Below are positions 27,646 to 37,230 of a DNA stretch of 64,000 nucleotides, in pieces. The notes under the pieces were generated by a model that was given only the letters and a program-made list of their open reading frames with translations, did no database searches and was not told the DNA's origin. How positions within the stretch are numbered: the stretch's first letter is position 1; every line of letters begins with the position of its first letter. Made by a program: the position numbers and the translations under genes. Origin of the DNA: CBDCWO01 sp965223405 (GTDB lineage Bacteria; Bacteroidota; Bacteroidia; Chitinophagales; Saprospiraceae); contig CBDCWO010000004.1 of NCBI GenBank assembly GCA_965223405.1, positions 1-64,000 on the forward strand. The letters are read 5' to 3'.

Positions 27646-27756
27646 TGCCTTTTACTTTAAAAGCCAACTGTATTGATTATTTTCGGGGTGCATTCAGGAT
27701 TCGAGTTTGCTTTAAATTTTAAGCAAGTTCGTCCGAACAGCATAAACTAAATAAAT

Positions 27757-29982
27757 ATGAAAGCACTTACCATCATTATACTTGTTGCTATTTTTCTTCC
27801 TATAATTGGAAACACACAGACTTCAGAAATTACCAAATTAAACCTTGACTTTGAACAAAATGAAAAAGGCTACCCGGCAACATGGGAAAACTTTGGAAGT
27901 AGTGATTATCAAGTTTACCTAGATTCAACCTCTGCACAGAGTGGAAAATTTTCAGCCGTGATAGAAAATTCGGAAAGTATATCAAACTTCAAAGCACTGG
28001 CAATGACTTTGCCTCATAATTATGATGGCACATCCATTCGATTGACTGGATATATCAAAACAGAAAATGTAACGAATGGATATGCTGGACTGTGGCTGCG
28101 AATTGACCCTCAAATTGCTTTTGATAATATGAATGACAGAGGAATAACCAGTACAACCGATTGGAAAGAATACGAAGTTGTTTTACCGCTCAATCCAAAA
28201 AAAACGGAAAGAATTGTCCTCGGAGGTTTGCTGGTAGGAAAGGGAAAAATGTGGATGGATAATCTACAGGTATCCATAGACGGTAAAAACTTGGACGATG
28301 CAGCGCTTAAGATCTACACACCGGAAATTCTACCTGCTGAAAAAGACAAAGAATTTGACAACGGTTCAAACATTGAGTTCCCAATTTTAGATCCAGAAGT
28401 AATAAACAATTTGGAGTTACTTGGTAGAATTTGGGGTTTTTTGAAATACCATCATCCTGAAATTGCAACAGGAAATTATAACTGGGATTATGAATTATTC
28501 AGGTTTCTTCCAAATTATTTACTCACAAAGAATAGTCAGGAAAGAGATGAAGCGCTTACAACTTGGATTGAAAAATACGGCAAACTACCCGTTTGTAAAA
28601 AATGTAAGTCAACAGCGGAAGACGCTGTACTCAAACCTGACTTAACATGGATTGACCATTCAAACTTATCCGGTGATTTAAAAATTAAACTAAAAAATAT
28701 TTATAACCGCAGAAATCAAGGTGACCACTATTACATTTCGCTTCATAAAAATGTGGGAAATCCTGATTTCTCCAATGAAAATCCCTACACCGATATGCCC
28801 TATCCTGATAGTGGATTCAGATTGTTATCACTGTACAGATACTGGAATATGATCGAATACTTCTTCCCAAACAAGCATTTGACCAATAAAAAATGGAATA
28901 CGATACTTAAAGAATACATTCCTAAATTTATTAATGCGAAGGACGAACTGGAATATGAACTCACCACACTCCAAGTAATCGGTGAAATCAATGATACTCA
29001 CGCAAATTTGTGGGGAGGAGGGAATCAAATTTCTGCATTGAGAGGAATTAATTATGCTCCCTTCAGAGGAGGGTTTGTAGAGAATAAATTTGTCGTAACG
29101 GATTATTATAATCCTGAACTTGTAGATAAGGACAAGTTGAAAATTGGCGATATAATAACGCACGTCAATGGCAAAAAGGTTGAATCGATCATTGACAGCT
29201 TGAAAACATACTATCCTGCTTCGAACAAGGCATCCATGTTGAGGGACATCGCGGCCGATTTGTTACGTTCCTCCCAAACTACTATCAACCTGAAATACAT
29301 TTCCGAGAACCGAGCCCAGCAACTTGAAATAACCTTGTATGAAAAGGATAAACTAAAAATGTATCGCTGGTACAAGGTGAATCAAGAAGAAAAATGTTTC
29401 AAAATATTAGACGGAAATATAGGTTACATCACTTTGGCAAACATTAAAGAAGAGGATATCTCCGAAATCAAAAAGGCTTTCAAAGACGCGAAAGGAATTA
29501 TAATTGATATCCGCAATTATCCATCTACATTCGTTCCATTTGCCTTGGGCTCATATTTCATGTCGGAAGCGACACCTTTTGTTAAGTTTACCCGGGGGAA
29601 TACCGATAATCCCGGAGAATTTATCTTTACAAATAATATAGAAATACCAAGCCATGAAAATGCATACCAAGGCAAGTTAGTGATATTGCTTAATGAATTG
29701 TCGCAAAGTCAGGCCGAATATACTGCCATGGCGTTCCGTGCTGCAAAAAATGCGACAATCGTTGGCAGTACGACCGCAGGCGCCGACGGTAATGTTTCCG
29801 TAATTAATTTGCCCGGTGGTTTAAGAACGATGATTTCAGGAATTGGAGTTTACTATCCCGATGGAACAGAAACCCAAAGAGTGGGAATAATACCTGACAT
29901 TATTGTAAAACCGACTATAGAAGGAATCAAAAACGGGAAAGACGAAGTATTGGAAAAGGCCATCCAAATAATTAATAAATAG
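27757..29982 (+). CDS. S41-family (C-terminal processing type) peptidase, exported
   Basis: 741 residues. Signal 1-20 (IIGNTQ). Residues about 25-180 form a jelly-roll, CBM-like domain (SGKFSAVIEN, MWMDNLQVSIDG). After a helical linker comes a PDZ-like segment (LKIGDIITHVNGKKVESI, about 470-490) and the S41 catalytic domain: GNIGYITLANI, GIIIDIRNYPS, KLVILLNELSQSQAEYTA with a candidate nucleophile Ser in ELSQSQAE, and GSTTAGADG. Family members are Ser/Lys proteases of the periplasm. The stop overlaps the tail of the convergent GDPD-like gene by 11 bases. Confidence 0.85.
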   Translation: MKALTIIILVAIFLPIIGNTQTSEITKLNLDFEQNEKGYPATWENFGSSDYQVYLDSTSAQSGKFSAVIENSESISNFKALAMTLPHNYDGTSIRLTGYIKTENVTNGYAGLWLRIDPQIAFDNMNDRGITSTTDWKEYEVVLPLNPKKTERIVLGGLLVGKGKMWMDNLQVSIDGKNLDDAALKIYTPEILPAEKDKEFDNGSNIEFPILDPEVINNLELLGRIWGFLKYHHPEIATGNYNWDYELFRFLPNYLLTKNSQERDEALTTWIEKYGKLPVCKKCKSTAEDAVLKPDLTWIDHSNLSGDLKIKLKNIYNRRNQGDHYYISLHKNVGNPDFSNENPYTDMPYPDSGFRLLSLYRYWNMIEYFFPNKHLTNKKWNTILKEYIPKFINAKDELEYELTTLQVIGEINDTHANLWGGGNQISALRGINYAPFRGGFVENKFVVTDYYNPELVDKDKLKIGDIITHVNGKKVESIIDSLKTYYPASNKASMLRDIAADLLRSSQTTINLKYISENRAQQLEITLYEKDKLKMYRWYKVNQEEKCFKILDGNIGYITLANIKEEDISEIKKAFKDAKGIIIDIRNYPSTFVPFALGSYFMSEATPFVKFTRGNTDNPGEFIFTNNIEIPSHENAYQGKLVILLNELSQSQAEYTAMAFRAAKNATIVGSTTAGADGNVSVINLPGGLRTMISGIGVYYPDGTETQRVGIIPDIIVKPTIEGIKNGKDEVLEKAIQIINK

Positions 29983-30793
29983 TATTTCGCTTTTTGGATT
30001 TCTCGTATTTCAAAATGAATTTTTTGAAATCTTTTAAACGATCCGTATTGATCAGATCTACCCCATTATCCAATAAAAATTTCCATACAATTGCATTATC
30101 TGGGGCAGCCCAAAGTCTCAGTTTCTTACCTTGACTATGCGTATTTTGTAGTAGAAGTTTAAATCGGTCTATTTCATTTGCTTTTATCACTCCACTTCCA
30201 TTCCAGGAAAGTATTTTGAAATAATTATCGCTAATCACCGGCATTATGCCCTCCGGAATATTTTTATCCAAATCATCAGGTCTTCCGTCAATTAGTGCCA
30301 ATTTCAGTTCATCATTAAGGATTTCCTGCAAAGGTCGATTACCAGAGATAAAAACTGTAACCGCACCTTTTTTCTCAACCCCATTATGGACAGTAGAAAT
30401 GATTGATAGATAATTGGACAGGATGGATTTTAAGTGTTCATAAGTTGGCTGCGCTGCAGTTTTGAAATCAACCATCAAATAGAATGGATCATGGTAGTTG
30501 GGATAGACCATACCGTTATGCTTTGAAATGTGATTTTGCAATGGTTCTAAATAAAGGGATTCCAGTGTATGTGTGGGATTTAAAACCTGCGGCGAATGAT
30601 GCGAGACATATAGATTACCAGCGACCAAGTGGACATCTACTTCTACTGAGCTGAATCCATTTTTAAGTGCGTCCTTTAGTGGATTTTTGTGCTCATAGTC
30701 GTTGTGAGCATGACCCCGGATAACTTGAATATGTCGGCTACAATTCGAAAATATTAGGATTAGGACCACAAATAGACTGTAGCGGATATTCAT
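29972..30793 (-). CDS. glycerophosphodiester phosphodiesterase-like (AIM6-like) lipoprotein
   Basis: 273 residues. Signal ends IFSNC (lipobox). Core PI-PLC/GDPD TIM-barrel features: GHAHNDYEHKNPLKDAL with the first catalytic His/Asn region, SSVEVDVHLV with Glu and Asp metal ligands, LYVSHH with the second His, and YLMVDFK. HNDYEH marks the AIM6-like subgroup, whose substrates are not defined. Ends inside the last codons of the S41 gene (11-base convergent overlap). Confidence 0.85.
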   Translation of the reverse strand: MNIRYSLFVVLILIFSNCSRHIQVIRGHAHNDYEHKNPLKDALKNGFSSVEVDVHLVAGNLYVSHHSPQVLNPTHTLESLYLEPLQNHISKHNGMVYPNYHDPFYLMVDFKTAAQPTYEHLKSILSNYLSIISTVHNGVEKKGAVTVFISGNRPLQEILNDELKLALIDGRPDDLDKNIPEGIMPVISDNYFKILSWNGSGVIKANEIDRFKLLLQNTHSQGKKLRLWAAPDNAIVWKFLLDNGVDLINTDRLKDFKKFILKYEKSKKRNTIY

Positions 30794-31060
30794 ACCAAAA
30801 GCTTATTATTATCGATAAGATTTATAAATCAGGAAGATAGGTCTTAAATTTTTAACGGAAATACAAACGTTTAATATATGTGTGTAATTTAATTGTAAAA
30901 CGATTATTTGTAAAATGTCTGCCGGTTGGAAATAGTTGTTCCTTATTTACTACCCATCAATAAATCATTGATATTTGGTAATCTTTAGGAGTGAATATGG
31001 TATCAGTGATTCCTTTCAGTAGTGAGTAATACTTGACCATACTTATTTATTTAAATCAAC

Positions 31061-31669
31061 ATGAAAAACTAGATAAAATGTGTCGTATTTGATTTTGCAT
31101 TTACTCTTTGTTCGGATCATTTTTTTATTAATGGACCGGATGACTATCCAAATTGGTATCCATTATTCCAGGCAGAAATATTCTCAAAAAATGATGTTAT
31201 TGACAAGTGGATGACCAATGAGATTACCAAAAAGGATATCGCGAAAATAATCTCCGAAAAAACACAATTACCCTTGAACCAGGTTCTGGATTATATGCAT
31301 GAAGGTTGTAATCACCTTTCTTTTAACAGTGCGGTATATGATTTTGCGATTTACTGCAAGCAACAGGGAATTAAGACCGTTTTGGTTACGGTGAATATGG
31401 ATATTTTTTCAGAAATAGTAGTCCCTAAATATGAACTAAAAAATTTGTTTGAAGTAATTATCAATTCTGCTGATTTTGAGTGCAGCGATAAAAACGTGCT
31501 ATGGAAAATTGGTTTTGACCAGCTTGTTGGTAATATAAACTATCACAATAGTTTATTAATTGAAGATTCCAAAAAAAATATCAAAAAATTTAGACGTAAT
31601 GGTGGTTTCGTTCATCAGTACCTTAATGACAACAATTTTCTCAATTGGAGAAACCAGGTTGGGTTATAG
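31061..31669 (+). pseudogene. HAD-superfamily hydrolase, amber stop at codon 4
   Basis: ATG 31061 begins M-K-N-TAG (stop 31070-31072), and the same frame then reads I-K-C-V-V-F-D-F-A-F-T-L-C-S-D, the HAD motif I (nucleophile Asp followed by T). It stays open to TAA at 31669. Other HAD motifs follow: LVTVNMD (II), KNVLWKIGFD Lys (III) and LLIEDSKKNI (IV). A later ATG at 31211 would omit motif I, so a product from there should be inactive. The normal second Asp of DxDxT is Ala here. Either the gene is dead by a point mutation or a rare non-ATG codon after the TAG is used. Confidence 0.65.
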
Positions 31670-31739
31670 AAACTACTACTAGTAAATCGATTTCCAATGA
31701 TTCTTCAAAACTGGACCCCAACCTTAACATAACATGAAA

Positions 31740-32234
31740 TCACATCGGTTCTAGCGGTTTGTACGGAGATTGCAGAGGAAGTGCTTTCTTACCCGATTCA
31801 ATGTATTCTTCAAATCTCCTTGTATATTCTATGGAAAAGGCTTTTTTGATTAAGTCAAAGCTAAGATGCTCAGTCGGTAATATTTCTTCTTCGGTAAGAA
31901 GAAAACCCGGCCCGGCTGGGGTAGGAAATAAATCCGCTCCGGAATCCATGATCGCAATGGCATCCATACTGTCTATGTTCTCTGCACCTCCTTGCCAGCG
32001 GACTCCAGGTTCTTTTCTATAGCTCAACAGAATTTTCTGAATAGTATTCTCAAAGGTTGCTTCTTCTGTTTCCCAGAATAGGTTAATAGTAGATACATCA
32101 GAAGAAAAATACATTACATCGTTTTTAAGCTCGTATTTTTCGGCATCAGATTTTACTTCTGATAATCGAACAAAATATGGAACGGGAATGGCGAACCGAT
32201 TGGGTTTTGTGTGAAGGCTTTCCAGGATGATCAT
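31740..32234 (-). CDS. hypothetical protein (164 aa)
   Basis: No recognised family. The product is soluble-looking and acidic, begins MIILESLHTKPNRF, and contains VRWQGGAENIDSMDAIAIMD and a proline-rich PTPAGPGFLLTEEEILPTE segment. No signal peptide or TM segment. A continuous 164-residue frame with balanced composition and an ATG start at 32234 supports it being a real gene. It lies alone, opposite in direction to the broken HAD gene. Confidence 0.55.
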   Translation of the reverse strand: MIILESLHTKPNRFAIPVPYFVRLSEVKSDAEKYELKNDVMYFSSDVSTINLFWETEEATFENTIQKILLSYRKEPGVRWQGGAENIDSMDAIAIMDSGADLFPTPAGPGFLLTEEEILPTEHLSFDLIKKAFSIEYTRRFEEYIESGKKALPLQSPYKPLEPM

Positions 32235-32561
32235 GGTTTTGGGAAAGTCCGACCCGAATTGGCGGAATCAATCATAAACTGGATAAAAAAATCAATTCAG
32301 AATGAACTTTAAAGACTTAATGGTGAAGATAGGGATGTTTCCATTGAAAAACTTTAGGCCGCCAACTTATACCTCACTCGGAGAGCCGCCAAACTAATCC
32401 TGATAACATTTTGAAAAATAAGCGAGGCTACTTAATCCTACCCTAAATCGACGTCTGAGGAATTGCCGGATTTTTTTTTTCAGCAATTCTTTGGCTCTCA
32501 GCAATCGCATAACCCGGATTATTGATCAGAGGACATACAGGTGATCGATAACTTTACGGAA
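32235..32561. other. gene-free spacer
   Basis: 327 bases downstream of the LytTR regulator (minus). Contains an A/T-rich tract and a T11 run near 32471-32481, but no stem adjoining it that would make a clear terminator. Nothing else seen. Confidence 0.4.
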
Positions 32562-33239
32562 TTATCTAATTTTATTTTGAAACCCTTCCTTGTATGTTCG
32601 GCCAATGGGTATTTCTATCCTCCCGATTTCCACATCGTGATTGGTGTACGCCGTAATATGTTTGAGGTTCACGGCATACGATTTATGAACCCGGACGAAC
32701 TGATCTTCTGGTAAAGATTTCAAAAATGTTCCTACAGAAGACTTGGTCAATAACTTCTGAGTGGAAGTAACTATTCTCACATAGTCTTTAACACCCTCTA
32801 AAAAGAGAATTTCGTCCAGGTTTACTTTGACCTTTTTCCTATCGGACTGTACATAAATGAATGTTGGCTGTTTTCGAAGTTTGGGCTCCATTATTTCCAA
32901 ATACTTTTCTATGGCTTTTAAGAATCTCGGCAGGGAAATCGGTTTGACAAGATAATCCAATACGTTCAACTCAAAACCCTCCAATGCAAATTCACGATAG
33001 GCTGTAGTAATGACAATTTTTGGTTTGCTTGACAATGCTTCGATCAGTTCCAATCCTGATAGTTCAGGCATGCGGATATCCAAGAACAACAGATCAACTT
33101 CCTGCTTCTGTAATTCTGTAAACCCCTTAATTGGATTGGTTGTAAATCCCACGACTTCAAAATCGTTAAGCTCACGGATGAATTTTCTAATCACCTCAAT
33201 GGCTAATGGTTCGTCGTCAATTATGTAACATTTATACAT
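32562..33239 (-). CDS. LytTR-family response regulator
   Basis: About 225 residues from MYKCYIIDDE (ATG 33239; alternative ATG 33245). Receiver domain: IIDDEP acidic pair, phosphoacceptor Asp54 in LLFLDIRMPEL, Thr in VITTAYREFA, Lys in YLVKPI. LytTR DNA-binding domain: VKVNLDEILFLEGVKDYVRI, LKSLPEDQFVRVHKSYAVN. Overlaps the 3' end of the kinase gene by 8-14 bases, so the two are translationally coupled and form a LytS/LytR-type system. Its kinase is frameshifted. Confidence 0.9.
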   Translation of the reverse strand: MYKCYIIDDEPLAIEVIRKFIRELNDFEVVGFTTNPIKGFTELQKQEVDLLFLDIRMPELSGLELIEALSSKPKIVITTAYREFALEGFELNVLDYLVKPISLPRFLKAIEKYLEIMEPKLRKQPTFIYVQSDRKKVKVNLDEILFLEGVKDYVRIVTSTQKLLTKSSVGTFLKSLPEDQFVRVHKSYAVNLKHITAYTNHDVEIGRIEIPIGRTYKEGFQNKIR

Positions 33240-34301
33240 GGTCATCAATCTCAAATTCCAACCGGACTGCAAAATACCCTTGACCTTCCTCTACACCCAG
33301 GCTATGCCTTCCAGGATATAAAATACTCAACCTTTTTGTGATATTACTTAATCCAACACCATTTGATTTTTCAGTTTTTAAGGTTATGTTTTGATTTATG
33401 CTATTGGTGATATTAAAAACCAATTTTTTATCGTATAATCTCAACTTGATTTTAACCCATAGTTTTCCATTAGTATCCTTGCTTAAATGCTTAAAACTAT
33501 TTTCCACGAAAGTTAAAAAAATCAAGGGAGAGGATTTTATATGCTTCGGTAGATCACCCATGTCTATATTTAATATTAATTGGTCCCCGTAACGCAGCGA
33601 TTCCATTTCACAATAATTACGGATCAATTCAACCTCTTTATGTATCGATACTTCTTCTTTATCTGACCAATAAACCAAATAATCCAAAAGATCGGTAAGA
33701 CGCAGAATACTATCTGCCGTACGATCCGAATTTAGCAGGGCCAAGCTATAGATATTATTCAATGTGTTAAATAAAAAATGAGGATGCAATTGATTTTTCA
33801 ATAATTGAACTTCGATTTTTGCTTTGGATTCCTCTAACTCCAGATTTAATTTTTTTCTTTGTCGCCATTCGGAAATAATAGAAATACACACAACCAAAGC
33901 AATAATGGCATAATCGCGGATCGTGTTTTTTAAAACTTTGGTAAGTGGCATTGATTGATACTCTAGAGTCTCCAAAAAATTGAGAAATTCAAGCAGTTTT
34001 AACCTCATGAAAAGGACAAAGAATCCGGCTACTAATATCCCAATCATAAAAGTCCCTAGTCTTTTTTTATCAAGATGGCGGGGAACAGATACAACAAAAT
34101 AAAATAAGTTGGAATCATTAAGATAAGAAGACCCAGGAAGATATCTCGCCAAATAAATCGACGCAACTCGGGACTGTAATGAAAGACATTCGCTATATAT
34201 TCGGACAATACATAGACTGCCCAAATTCCAATATGAGTCAGAACCTTTTTATTCAATAGTTTACAATTCAAATGGAAGTCGCGCACACGCAAATTTACCA
34301 T
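33232..34301 (-). pseudogene. LytS/YehU-type sensor histidine kinase, frameshifted at an A7 run
   Basis: Two overlapping frames make one protein. From ATG 34301 the first 80 residues (KVLTHIGIWAVYVLSEYI, TM helices, LFPAILIKKD) end at TAG. The other frame carries LDKKRLGTFMIGILVAGFFV, two more TM segments, the phosphoacceptor His in NQLHPHFLFNTLNNIYSL, and the HATPase_c-like end. The frames meet at A7 (plus-strand T7, 34062-34068). One extra A, or -1 slippage, would give ILIKKRLGTF continuously. It could be a real mutation, slippage-controlled expression, or an assembly error. The regulator gene follows with overlap. Confidence 0.75.
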
Positions 34302-34460
34302 TTACGCGCTATATGATTTTGTTTAGTATATAAATGTTTCGATTCCGGAGAGGTACAACATTTCGCGGTCTACCTTTACTATTTTGTGAGATACTAACGA
34401 CAAATATATTCCGAATCGAGCTATTCATCTACTTTTTAAAATTTGATTGAGATATCCTTT

Positions 34461-34468
34461 TATATTTG
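34461..34468 (+). promoter_or_regulatory. candidate -7 box (TATATTTG)
   Basis: TATATTTG exactly matches the Bacteroidota TAnnTTTG element, about 60 bases upstream of the ATG at 34530. The only nearby TTG (34443-34445) gives a 15-base spacer, shorter than the usual 19, so the -33 element is doubtful. Confidence 0.35.
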
Positions 34469-34529
34469 ATTTGCATGTTAAAACAATCAAGATCATATTA
34501 ATACCAAACTTTTGCCACAAATACTTTTT

Positions 34530-35531
34530 ATGATGCGACGTTTAGCACTGATCTATTTCTGTTTACTCACGTTAGGACTTTCAGTTAAGGCCCATCCGGC
34601 ATATGGAATTGTAGTTGACAAAACTCGCAACATTTATTTTGCCGACCTAGGTCATCACGGAGATGGAACGGTTTGGAAGCTTTCGAATGACGGGAAATTA
34701 ACTGCATTATTTAAAGATTTTCACTGTCATTATATTATGTTGGATAAAGATCAGAATTTATTGGCAGAGCTTGTCAAGCAGGTAGGAGAAAATGACTATA
34801 AAGGATATGTATTGCGATACACAAAAAATGGAGTGATTGATACGATAAAATATACTGATGGTTTTGTCTCACTTAAAGGGAATATGTATAAATACGAGTC
34901 TAAAGGGTACTTATATAAAACTGATGTCAAAGGAATAGTGTCTAAGCACAGCCAGCGAAAATTGGAATGGGTTCAAAGTATCTACGTTGATGATGAAGAA
35001 AGCGTTTATTTGCCGGACAAGGGAGTCGGTAATGGTATACTTTTGAAAATTGAAGAAAACGGGAATTCCTCAATCATAGCGACTGATCTAATCGCTAAAT
35101 TGAAGAGGCCGAGAGATATACACCAGGATTGTGTGCTTGGAGTTGCAAAGGGATGTGATGGTAGAATTTATGTGGCAGAATTGGCCGGACAGCGAATCCT
35201 AAAAGTTCTTGATAATCAAAAAACAGAAACTTTTTACCAAGCAAATGGAGATTGGTTTCCAACCGGTATTGATTTTTTAGCCGGAGATGCCTATATACTT
35301 GAATTTAAAACCAAAGGAGGAATTGAAGGGCCAAGAATAACAAAAGTTGATGAATCCGGAAAAACAACAGAATTGTTTAACTACGACCTCTATATGAAGG
35401 GCAAAATTCAACCAATTGACTTACGCAATATCACCAATAGATACCGATGGTTATATTGGTTAATTGGAATGGTTGTAATAGGCATAACGGTACAACTAAT
35501 GATGAGAAGAAAATTCACTTTCAGTAAATAG
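34530..35531 (+). CDS. NHL/SMP-30-like beta-propeller protein with C-terminal TM anchor
   Basis: ATG 34530 starts a signal peptide (LALIYFCLLTLGLSVKA). Six propeller-like strands follow, with repeated G-x-x-x-D-x-x-x-x-I-Y-F-A-D pattern (GIVVDKTRNIYFADLGHHG, GRIYVAELAGQRILKV), suggesting an NHL/SGL-like barrel. The C-terminal WLYWLIGMVVIGITVQLM is a TM helix followed by basic RRKFTFSK, a stop-transfer anchor with the propeller on the outer side of the inner membrane. Role unknown; it may be a sensor or scaffolding protein. A TTG at 34512 would lengthen the signal. Confidence 0.6.
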   Translation: MMRRLALIYFCLLTLGLSVKAHPAYGIVVDKTRNIYFADLGHHGDGTVWKLSNDGKLTALFKDFHCHYIMLDKDQNLLAELVKQVGENDYKGYVLRYTKNGVIDTIKYTDGFVSLKGNMYKYESKGYLYKTDVKGIVSKHSQRKLEWVQSIYVDDEESVYLPDKGVGNGILLKIEENGNSSIIATDLIAKLKRPRDIHQDCVLGVAKGCDGRIYVAELAGQRILKVLDNQKTETFYQANGDWFPTGIDFLAGDAYILEFKTKGGIEGPRITKVDESGKTTELFNYDLYMKGKIQPIDLRNITNRYRWLYWLIGMVVIGITVQLMMRRKFTFSK

Positions 35532-35937
35532 GGCCTCCGAGTGCTTAACAAACTAAAATCGACATACCCTCCCGCAGCCTCTCGAAACAAGCTCTGACCA
35601 AACATTTTCTGCGCTTCTCAATGGTTTGGAATGGAACTTATAAGACCAAACGATTTGAAATTTAGACTTCAATTTAGATATTTGATTTAATCCACAATTT
35701 GAAAAGATCTGATAGGGGAATCTAGGAAATTGAGAGGCATTCGTAAGTTAGCAAAAAGGCTGGATAATTGAAGGTGAAAGCGCGGTGGAAAAGACCAGCA
35801 GGAAGAGACCAATGATGATGTAATATTGCCTGATCCTCTTGAGTTGGCAAAATCATTTGAAGAATATGGATTGAAATCTCCGAAAAGCAATTTTAGTGGA
35901 ATAGAGCGGCTTAAAAACAGAATTCATAAAAGGGTAG
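35532..35937. other. intergenic region with possible decayed ORF
   Basis: About 400 bases. From about 35703 to 35953 one plus frame reads protein-like text such as GESRKLRGIRKLAKRLDN and LPDPLELAKSFEEYGLKS and NFSGIERLKNRIHKR, but is broken by two TGA codons around 35778-35786. It runs into the ATG of the next gene. The original gene cannot be named, and this could be chance. Confidence 0.3.
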
Positions 35938-36921
35938 ATGATGAACAAAATTGACATTTATATCTACAAAAAGAAAGCGTATACTCGTTTAAGAATCCAT
36001 GTGATAATGGGATTGGTAATCATGATTTTATTGGTCATTCTCTCGATATCCTGTAAGCAACAAATTTCCCAAAAAGAAGTAACCGGAAACCATCTTGCTG
36101 TTGAAAATCAGTTTCCGGATTCAATAACAGTGGGAGAAGCTTTTGTCATCTATAAATTACCTTTTGCCTACGATCATTCAGTGATTTACAACCCAACTGA
36201 AAAAAAGTGGCATCTGTACGGTATTCAAAAACCAATGGTTACATTCATACACCTAACCGCGGATTCACTTACGCAAAGAGGCTGGGAAAAGCAAGATCCA
36301 TTTTTATATAATAATATGGAGATCTGGGCACCTCACATTATACACTATGATGACTTGTATTATATGTTTTATACCAGCATAGATGTACCGCGGCAAATTC
36401 GCTATGCGGTATCTCAGGACCTATATGAATGGATACATCCTTCAACAGAACCCTTGTTCGCTTTCTCAAATGAATTTACAGATAATATGAAAAACAAAGA
36501 TCCGATGGTTTTTAGAGATAAAGATCAATGGATTATGTATTACAGTATGTTGAAAGATGACAAACATTGGGTGGTAGGTTACAGTACGAGTAAAGATCTA
36601 GTCAACTGGTCAGAACCCCAGATATGTTTCGATGAATATACGGAGGAACCCAGTGTAGAATCACCTTTTGTAGTGAAACGAGGCAAGTTTTATTATCTCT
36701 TCCTTTCGGCCAGACCTTGGCCAATAGGAGGTGAAGAAATCTTTGTAAGTGAATCGCCATATTTTTGGAATCCGGAAAACAAGGTTAAAAGAATTGATCC
36801 GTGGCATGCGGCAGAAGTCGTTCGTGATCTTGATGGAAAATGGTATCTGACCAGATCATCGGGCGATGAACAAGACTTCAGAATTGCTCCTTTGTATTGG
36901 AACGATGGGATGGAAGAATAG
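35938..36921 (+). CDS. GH43/32-like five-bladed-propeller hydrolase, lipoprotein
   Basis: 327 residues with a hydrophobic segment (VIMILLVILSISC, Cys40 lipobox-like), preceded by a basic N-terminus; Met24 is an alternative start. The body is a GH43/GH32/GH62-type five-bladed propeller with a plausible catalytic set: Asp in YDHSVIYNP, Asp in NKDPMVFRDKDQWIMYYS, and Glu in VESPFVVKRGKFYYLFL. The His in DPWHAAEVVRDLDGKWYL is the late-blade feature of the clan. Target may be a furanoside or fructan; not resolvable. Confidence 0.7.
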   Translation: MMNKIDIYIYKKKAYTRLRIHVIMGLVIMILLVILSISCKQQISQKEVTGNHLAVENQFPDSITVGEAFVIYKLPFAYDHSVIYNPTEKKWHLYGIQKPMVTFIHLTADSLTQRGWEKQDPFLYNNMEIWAPHIIHYDDLYYMFYTSIDVPRQIRYAVSQDLYEWIHPSTEPLFAFSNEFTDNMKNKDPMVFRDKDQWIMYYSMLKDDKHWVVGYSTSKDLVNWSEPQICFDEYTEEPSVESPFVVKRGKFYYLFLSARPWPIGGEEIFVSESPYFWNPENKVKRIDPWHAAEVVRDLDGKWYLTRSSGDEQDFRIAPLYWNDGMEE

Positions 36922-37230
36922 GACATGAGCTGTAAATCAAAACTATAAGAATTAACAATTCTCCGTTTGGTTAAAAGGCGTCCATTTTTAATAGAGAATT
37001 TCTACTTATTCCTAGACTTCCTCAATTGCACCGTGCCTGTAGCATCGTGTGGGCGGGTAGGTGCAGCGCAATTAAAATCAATCTCATGTTAATAATTTAT
37101 TGCATTCCCAATCGATCGATAAGTTTTTTATAATCAGTATCTTACCCTTATTACTTTCGAAAAGTATGTCCTTTTTAGGACACTATGATATTGAACAACT
37201 TTTTATCTTCTCCTATTAATTTATCAGATA
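36922..37230. other. intergenic region with strongly structured element
   Basis: 309 bases between the GH43-like gene and the Crp/Fnr operon. AATTGC (37024-37029) pairs with GCAATT (37068-37073); inside, GCACC (37028-37032) and GGTGC (37060-37064) also pair, and the interval is GC-rich unlike its surroundings. It may be an extended terminator or a structured RNA. The promoter of the operon at 37231 must lie after it. Confidence 0.45.

Noticed and set aside
27493..35790. TGA read as tryptophan (recoded genetic code) to explain in-frame TGA codons
   Set aside because: Other intact genes end in TGA (for example modC and the LytTR gene at 48321), and Trp is encoded by TGG throughout; point mutations are simpler.
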